DNA of 64,000 nt from Ligustrum vulgare. Taxonomy: Eukaryota; Streptophyta; Magnoliopsida; Lamiales; Oleaceae. The position numbers and the translations under genes were made by a program. Each line of letters begins with the position of its first letter. Position 1 is the first letter of the stretch. Shown one piece after another: positions 58,184-64,000 of the stretch. Location of the stretch: assembly GCA_963555705.1 (NCBI GenBank), contig OY743172.1:65864602-65928601 (forward strand), given 5' to 3'. The notes beneath the pieces were generated by a model, which saw nothing but the letters and a program-made list of their open reading frames with translations, made no database searches and was not told the origin of the DNA.

Positions 58184-58775
58184 TTTGTAGGGTCCTTCCC
58201 AGTTAGGAGAGAAAGCTCCCATATAAGGTTTCCTTGTTGGTAGGAAGACATTTCTTAGGACCAAATCTCTTATTACGAAGTTCCTCCTCTTGTAGTACTT
58301 TTTGCTCATTTGCTTGTATAGAGCATTTCTGATTTTTTCCATATTTCTTTTTCTTCTAAAAGATCTAGTTCTATTAGGAGGGACTCATTGTTTCACTCTT
58401 CATCAAAGTTTGGAGTTCGATAAGATGGTACTCTTATTTCCACCGAAATGACTACCTCTGTTCCAAATGCGAGAAGAACAGTATTTCTCTAGTGCTTGTT
58501 CTAGTGGTTGTTCAATATGACCATAACATGCTAGACAGCTCTTCTACCATGCTTCTTTGAATTCATCAATTTTGGCCTTCAAAGCATGTTTTATGATGTT
58601 GTTGATAACTTCAACTTGGCCATTTACTTGAGGGTGACATGAAGTGGAGAAGTGTTTCTTTACATTAAGCTCGTCGCAGAGCTCCCTAATATTTTTGTTA
58701 TCAAATTGTTTGCTATTTTTCATGACAACCGAGTGGGGAATTCCAAAGCGAAAAATGAATGATTCCCACTTGAAG
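58184..58775 (-). pseudogene. Gypsy (Tat-branch) integrase, part 1, interrupted
   Basis: On the minus strand, with shifts: FRFGIPHSVVMKNSKQFDNK (core; second Asp of the catalytic triad changed to Lys/Asn context), KKHFSTSCHPQVNGQVEVIN (the E of the DDE core is in GQVEV), KHALKAKIDEFKEAWW, IPEV-type tail GTEVVISVEIRVPSYRTPNF, then KYYKRRNFVIRDLVLRNV and FSPNWEGPYKV. It is broken at the last motif by the Tat-like insertion and goes on at 36074. The stretch 58142-58342 in one open frame holds the C-terminal part. RT is missing; at about 58780 the sequence changes to a Tat-like LTR. Confidence 0.85.
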
Positions 58776-58789
58776 AAATTGATAGACGA

Positions 58790-59927
58790 AGATCTTAATT
58801 AAAGGTCTTCAGAAGTATAAAGATTCAATTGAATGAATCAGAAGACAAGGACTCACGTGCTAAGGAGGAGAGACCAACTTGTAAAGATTGAAAGATGAAA
58901 AATGTAAAGAAAAACAATCTACCATGTGATCCCACACACCTATATTACGCAATCCCGCAGAAGTTGCTTACAAAGACAATGTGTGATTCTGGGCAAGTAC
59001 GCAATCACCACAAAGTATACCATGCGGTCGCATGGTTAATTTGTGTAGCGAGATTTTCTTCCTTAGATTTCAGATTTTGCTAACGTCTTTCCTCATTGAA
59101 GTAGATTTCTATCTTACTTATATATATGAGACATATTGCACAAAATTAGGGTTCCTAATTGCATTACTTCATACCAAAACTCTACAAATTTCTTGAGAGA
59201 ACCAATTACCACAAAGGTAAGATTGAAGATTCATTCAACGAGAAGAATACTTTCTCCATCCAAGTTATGAATTTTACCAATTCTTTTTGTTATTTATCTT
59301 CAATTATGTTTATAGGCTAGTTTATTTTATGTTATGAACTTTTATTTTTCAGATCTCATGTTTTGATATTTGTTTAATTTAATGCAATTTATGGATTTGA
59401 GCAATTAATTCCAATATTCTTATTTCTACAATTATTTTATCATTAATTGCATGATTTATGTGATGTGTTTTAACTTTGAAAGACTAGGGATTCGTTCGAC
59501 ATGTTTTAATTTTCATAAAGTCCGATAGGGGATATAAATATACCTCTATACTTTATGTTATCTTTAATTGTTCATGAATCAATCATGCTTTTCCACTTGT
59601 TCACATTCGTCATAGAAATATAAGTGAGTTACATTTAGGGATAGATTTAAAACAAATTAGGAACTTTGATGTTCAAGTCCCTTTAATTGTTGTTAGACAT
59701 TTAAATTCAGATATGAATGATGGAAATAAAAGGGGATTCTCTATTCTCGCATATTTCTCTCAAACTCAAACTCAAATTGATATTTTTTTATAGTTTTGGA
59801 TATAGGTTAGTGATTTAAAATAATTAATAATCTCAATTATTGTAGGAATGATACACATACTCGATATCCACTTTATTACTTGTGCAATCCATATACTTAC
59901 GATATGAAATAACAAAATTGGGTTTTG
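58790..59927 (+). repeat. Tat-like LTR, plus orientation, left border approximate
   Basis: The part 59487-59700 matches the minus-strand LTR at 26300-26560. It ends before TTTTGGCACTGTTATCAGGA (59926 on), a decayed version of the TGGCGCCGTTGCCGGGGA primer site. GC-rich words (ATGCGGTCGCATGG) lie near 59017. Confidence 0.7.
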
Positions 59928-60061
59928 GCACTGTTATCAGGAAGCAATTTAATTTATTTTTTGATTAATTTCACTATTTCGGACTTTCAGTTTTTTATTT
60001 CCAATTTTTATTATATTTCATTTTATTTTTAGTTCGTTCATCAGTTCTGTTTTAGAACAGA
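59928..60061 (+). other. Leader of the Tat-like element, truncated
   Basis: T-rich sequence after the primer site; stops at 60061 where gypsy RT sequence starts on the other strand. Confidence 0.55.
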
Positions 60062-61870
60062 TTACTGAACCTTAAGTTGATCTAAGAGATCATCAATTCA
60101 TGGAAGAGGATATTTATTCCTGATAGTGACTTTATTTAGTTCATGGTAATCAATGGAAAGTTGTATTGATCAATCCTTCTTCTCAACAAAAAGTACTGGA
60201 GCACCCAAGAGGGATGTACTTGGTCAGATAAATCCTGGACTCAACAAGTCACCTAATTGAGTCCTCAACTCCTTTAATTTTGCTGGGTTCTATACGGGGT
60301 TTTAGATAAAGGTCGACTACTTGATACTAAATCCGATTTCTCGATTAGGTGGTAACCCCAAAAGTTCATTAGGAAACACTTATTGAAATTCTTGAACAAT
60401 AGGTAAGGATGAAATAATTATAGGATTTTTTATATCTATATGATGAAGGCTTATCCATATTCCCAGATTTCCTTGATTTATTAATTTGGTAGCTTTGGTA
60501 GGTGAGAAAATTATCTGGGAGGTTTTCTCGGATAATGGAAAGGAAATTGGTTCTCCTTTAGAAAAAAATTAGAATTCTGTTCTTACAAGCAATCACTACT
60601 CCATGATTGGATAATAAATTCATACCAAGAATTATATCAAAGTCACAGAAATCAAATGCAATGAGTTCCACAGATAAATCAATATTTCTAATGTGTATAT
60701 TCAATTAGGGATATAACTTTTCGCACGTTGAGAAGTTCCAGAGGGAATAATGATATTAAGGTTTATTGGTATAGAACTAAATTCAACCTTTAAGTTACGT
60801 AACAATTTCAAAGACATAAAAGAATGAGTAATTCTTGAATCAAATAATGTATCGACTGGGTTGTTTAGGATGTAAGTGGTACCCGCAATGAAATTTGCAT
60901 CATTAGGCATTTTAGGACGCGCCATCATGAATACCCGTCATGATGGAACATTTGGTTTTTGTGGGGCTTTTGCTTTATTAGTTGGGGAATCCTTAAGTAG
61001 ATGTCCTTCTCTACCACATACGTAGCAACATCCCATCTTTAGATTATAGAATCTAAAATGAAGCTTCTTACAAATCCTATATAAAGGTTTTGCTGCTTCT
61101 CTTGGCACATTCTCTACACGGGACTTCTTATTTGGAAAATGATTATTATTCCCAAATTGATGATTATTACCATTATTCCACCTGCAATTTTGATTCGAAT
61201 TTCTCTGTAGAGGGGTTCATGTACTAGAGTTTCGGACTTCAAGATATTTAATAATTTTTGCCTCTGGTTGTTTAGCTAAAAGGGCTCGGTCCACTACTAC
61301 TGCGAAACTCATACGTTGTAGACTACACATTTGCACAAATCGAGCTAGTTCTTGTTACAATACATCCATGACATGATCCACCTTAAGTTCATTGGTACTT
61401 ACAATGTGGGTTGCAAACCTAGACAGTTCTTCAAGTCTCTTCACATAATGAGATACAGATAGAAAACCTTGTTTTAGCTATATAAACTCATTTAACTTCT
61501 GTTTCCTTGTAGGAGATGAAAATTACTTGATATGAAATCTTTTACAAAATTGTTCCCAAGTAAAATCCTTAGTTATTTCGATGCGGAATAGTGTGTCCCA
61601 CCAATGGGCCACGCTACCTTGAAGCATAAAAGACGCACATATCACTTTTTCATATTATGGATAGGGGTGTAAATAAACCTACGCTCCATAGTTCGAATCC
61701 AATTTTCAGCATCCATTGGATCTCTCACATCTTCTAATACTGGAGGGTTTAGTGTACGAAAATGGTTGATGGAAATATCCCTTTCTTTCTCATTCTTTCT
61801 CTGAGATGATTCACCATTTGAGGAGTGATTATTAATCATTTGACTAATCTGATGTGCTTATTCCTAACCA
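60062..61870 (-). pseudogene. Chromovirus-type gypsy gag-protease-RT, broken
   Basis: Minus strand order. Gag near 61642-61840: FRTLNPPVLEDVRDPMDAE, NWIRTMERRFIYT. Zinc knuckle near 61015-61040: CYVCGREGHLLKDSP, where the last Cys is Ser. Protease near 60780-60930: TLFDSRITHSFMSLKLL, where the catalytic DSG reads DSR. RT start at 60062-60420: LGAPVLFVEKKD, IDYHELNKVTIRNKYPLP, IDDLLDQLK. RT is cut at 60062, before its YVDD box. Many stops and two mutated key residues make it dead. Identity as a chromovirus (Tekay/CRM-type) is an inference from motif spelling. Confidence 0.85.
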
Positions 61871-61939
61871 AACGAGTAACTCTTTCAAGTGAGGCGGCAT
61901 TGTTAGCACTTGCATCATTGCTTTCCTGAGACTTTTTTT

Positions 61940-62203
61940 TTTCTGGAAGTACTACATGTTTTTTAATTATCATAATTTATGTTTTCAAAATTTGTTCAAG
62001 AAAATTTCATTTTGTGTCGACTTAAAACTCGTGTCGAAATAAAACTCATTGGTGTCGACACCTAATAATTACACATGTCAACATTAAAACTTGTTGTTAA
62101 ATCTTAAAAATTTAGGTTCGGTGTCGACACCATCTTATTTGGTGTCGACACCAAATCAATGAGGATGTCTCAGGCATTTTGGTATCGATGCCAAAGGCGA
62201 TGG
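61940..62203. repeat. Cluster of GGTGTCGACACC palindromes
   Basis: The perfect 12-bp palindrome GGTGTCGACACC occurs three times at about 62052, 62122 and 62142, with weaker relatives TTGTGTCGACTT (62014), CTCGTGTCGAAA (62029) and TGGTATCGATGCC (62180). It lies upstream of the broken gag on the minus strand, so it is probably leader or LTR of that element. Confidence 0.65.
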
Positions 62204-63159
62204 TGATGAGATCCCAGTCAGGGAATCTCGTCGAAAACGCGGAATAACGAAATTTAAATCCTAAGAAAGATCTAAATCAGAGCTGACACAAAAAATAACA
62301 AGAACACGAATAAATAAACGGGAATTAAAAGATAGATTCGACGGTAAAACCTTGACCCAACAATCACGACGCAATTAATGACGATGCGGATTGAAGAACC
62401 AAGATTGGTGAACGCCACAAGGGTTTTCAATTTCTTGATAAGTTCGTTGGGTGAACGCCACAAAGAACGGATCTTTGATAAGTTCGAAACAAAAGGGAAA
62501 AACTTAACCTTTAACAAGAGAATCCTCTCTCAATTTAATTCATAAACTCAAACTTGTTCTTTTTTTTTACAATGAATGGAAAGGAATATAAATAAGCAAA
62601 ATAACCTAGCCTCTAATCTACTCAAAATAGAATTCTAATGAAGCTAAAATTCCAAATTATGCAAATAACTTAAAATAAAAAAAAGGAAACAAAATAATTG
62701 GAAAATTCCCGGAAAATCTGGCACTGCTTATTTACGGCCTTGACGAACCCTTTTACGACCGTAAAGGCCTTTCTGATCAAAAACTGATTTATTATTTACG
62801 GCCGTGACGAATTTCTTACGGCCGTGAAATTCCCCTTTTTTGAATGTTACGGCCGTAACTTCCAAGCTTATGGCCGTAAGCCTCGTTCTGTTGGAATTTT
62901 CCTTTTTTCTTCGCTACTTGATTACGGCCGTGATAACATGATTTTACGGCCGTTAATATATGGGTTACGACCGTGAAGGTCCTCTCTTACGGCCGTAATG
63001 GAATTTCTGCCCAAATTACTTCATTTTCTTGATTCGGCTCGATCCGTCCCTCTTCTCGGCTTGACCCCAACATGGAACTTGCTCCGTATTGCACGTAGAT
63101 CACTGTCATATTACCGATGGATCGACTTCACCCTTCGATGCCTGGTCCGGATCACATCA
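62204..63159 (-). repeat. LTR of a gypsy element related to the three-LTR array
   Basis: Ends CCGGATCACATCA like the 825-bp LTRs and shares blocks (GATGCGGATTGAAGAACCA, GAACGCCACAAG, ATAAATAAGCAAAAT-like). Starts at TGATGAGATCCC (62204) or a few bases on. Ten or so copies of TTACGGCCGTGA/TTACGGCCGTAA lie at 62733-63000. The minus-strand interior lies to the right, so this is the 3' LTR. Confidence 0.78.
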
Positions 63160-63575
63160 TACTCCTTCTCTTGAAAAGGATTCGACCTCGAATCCATTTT
63201 TGGTTGGCTTTTCGGACTCCTCCTGTTTTTCTGAGCTCGATGATCATGTTTAAGCTTTGTAAGATCCTTTAGACTTTTGGCCTGCTTATTTTGGCCAATG
63301 AATTTCTTTCCCACTTTAAGTTCATGGCTTGATTTATGTCCCTGCAAAATAGATTTAATAGAACTGGGGAGGGATGTGTTAGCAAATGCAAATAAACTCA
63401 TTTTTGTGATGGACTCTTTTTTTTTTTTCTTTTCACTCTCAAGCTCACCTTTTTCTGAGGTCGTGGCCTCAACTCTCTTGTTTTCAATTTTCACACCCTC
63501 TCCTTTTTCGGAGGTCGTGGCCTCAACGCTCTTATTTTTCCCCTCAAAGTCGCTCTTTATTTTCAATTGGTCCTC
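63160..63575 (-). pseudogene. Fused protease linker and integrase tail of the gypsy derivative
   Basis: Minus strand, one open stretch: KSVEATTSEKGEG repeated twice (Lys/Glu-rich linker with a VEATTSEKGE repeat), then FANTSLPSSIKSILQG, the point before RT in autonomous relatives, and soon after MDSRSNPFQEKEYD, the end of integrase. RT, RNase H and the integrase core are absent between them, so a large deletion made this a non-autonomous derivative. The purine tract CAAGAGAAGGAGTA precedes the LTR. Confidence 0.65.
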
Positions 63576-64000
63576 TTAGACCTGTTTAGGTGATAGCAGA
63601 GCAAGAGTGATCATTTTTCCACCCTTCACGAAAGAATATTGATTTTTAAACCCGTCGTGCACTACCCTCCTATCATGTTGCCAAGGTCTCCCCAACAAAA
63701 TATGACCAACATGCATAGGTACCACGTCACAAACCACCTCATCCTTATAACCCCTGATTGTAAAATTGACCCTAGCTTGTTTATTTACCTTAATTTCTCC
63801 CGACTCGGTCAGCCATTGCAATTTATAAGGGTTCAGATGTTTTATCAAGCTCAAACCCAATTTCTCAACCAACATGGTACTAACCACATTAGTACAACTC
63901 CCCCCTTCAATCACCATACCACAAACCTTTTTACCCACTAAGCACCTAGTATGGAAGAGATTGTCCCTTTGCTCACCAATTTCATCCACCCTGAGCCTAG
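63576..64000 (-). pseudogene. Gypsy aspartic protease region, runs off the window
   Basis: Minus strand frame with GMVIEGGSCTNVVSTMLVEK, PYKLQWLTESGEIKVNKQA, VCDVVPMHVGHILLGRPWQ and ALLSPKQV. This is a retropepsin-like domain of plant gypsy polyproteins, where the usual box is DGGSCTN; here the catalytic Asp position reads Glu (EGGS). The frame is open across 137 codons and continues upstream outside the window, so gag may follow there. Protease normally cuts the polyprotein in the particle; a D-to-E change would probably abolish this. Confidence 0.8.

Noticed and set aside
1..64000. tRNA, rRNA, or a new defence-type gene system
   Set aside because: Read on both strands; none seen. All long coding traces belong to the cyclin, the TOPLESS fragment or transposons.

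Overview
The window is eukaryotic and almost certainly from the nuclear genome of a eudicot. It is AT-rich. It holds a plant D-type cyclin gene with introns, a broken piece of a TOPLESS-family corepressor gene and dense layers of plant transposons (Copia, Ty3/gypsy, LINE, CACTA, hAT, Mutator MITEs). Only one host gene looks functional: a six-exon CYCD1-type cyclin on the minus strand (5366-8165). I cannot name the species.

Layout. 1-2640: TOPLESS-related pseudogene fragment with introns kept, followed by a CACTA-type end. 3042-3680: hAT-type element. 5366-8165: CYCD1, with a Mutator-type MITE in intron 1 and another about 550 bp upstream of the ATG. 8365-32790: an upstream block duplicated in tandem (second copy 32369-32790). 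Its first copy was split by a Copia element (9056-19882) and by a complex gypsy region (19940-32285). The Copia gag is split by a three-LTR array of a small non-autonomous gypsy-type element (10056-15222). The gypsy region contains a CACTA end, a deleted SIRE-like Copia carrying a hAT element, Tat-like gag and LTR pieces, and a solo LTR that carries a fragment of the plastid ndhH gene.

32950-36074: hAT-like element, LINE remnant and the 3' end of a gypsy integrase. 36075-58178: a non-autonomous Tat-like gypsy element of about 22 kb on the minus strand, inserted in that integrase gene; the rest of the integrase is at 58184-58775. Each of its LTRs was itself hit by a different Tekay/Del-like gypsy element (36392-45154 and 51019-57434). 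The second of these keeps an open gag frame but almost no pol. 58790-60061: another Tat-like LTR with leader. 60062-61990: broken chromovirus-type gag-protease-RT. 62204-64000: a gypsy derivative related to the three-LTR array.

The transposons form a readable insertion order from target-site duplications: host integrase, then the Tat element, then the Tekay-like elements; and upstream block, then Copia, then the three-LTR array. Recurrent themes are arrays of CG-rich palindromic words in LTRs, a noncoding module that seems shared by SIRE-like and Tat-like elements, and non-autonomous derivatives that keep gag or protease plus the tail of integrase. I found no rRNA, tRNA or CRISPR array, and no new cellular system that I can support.
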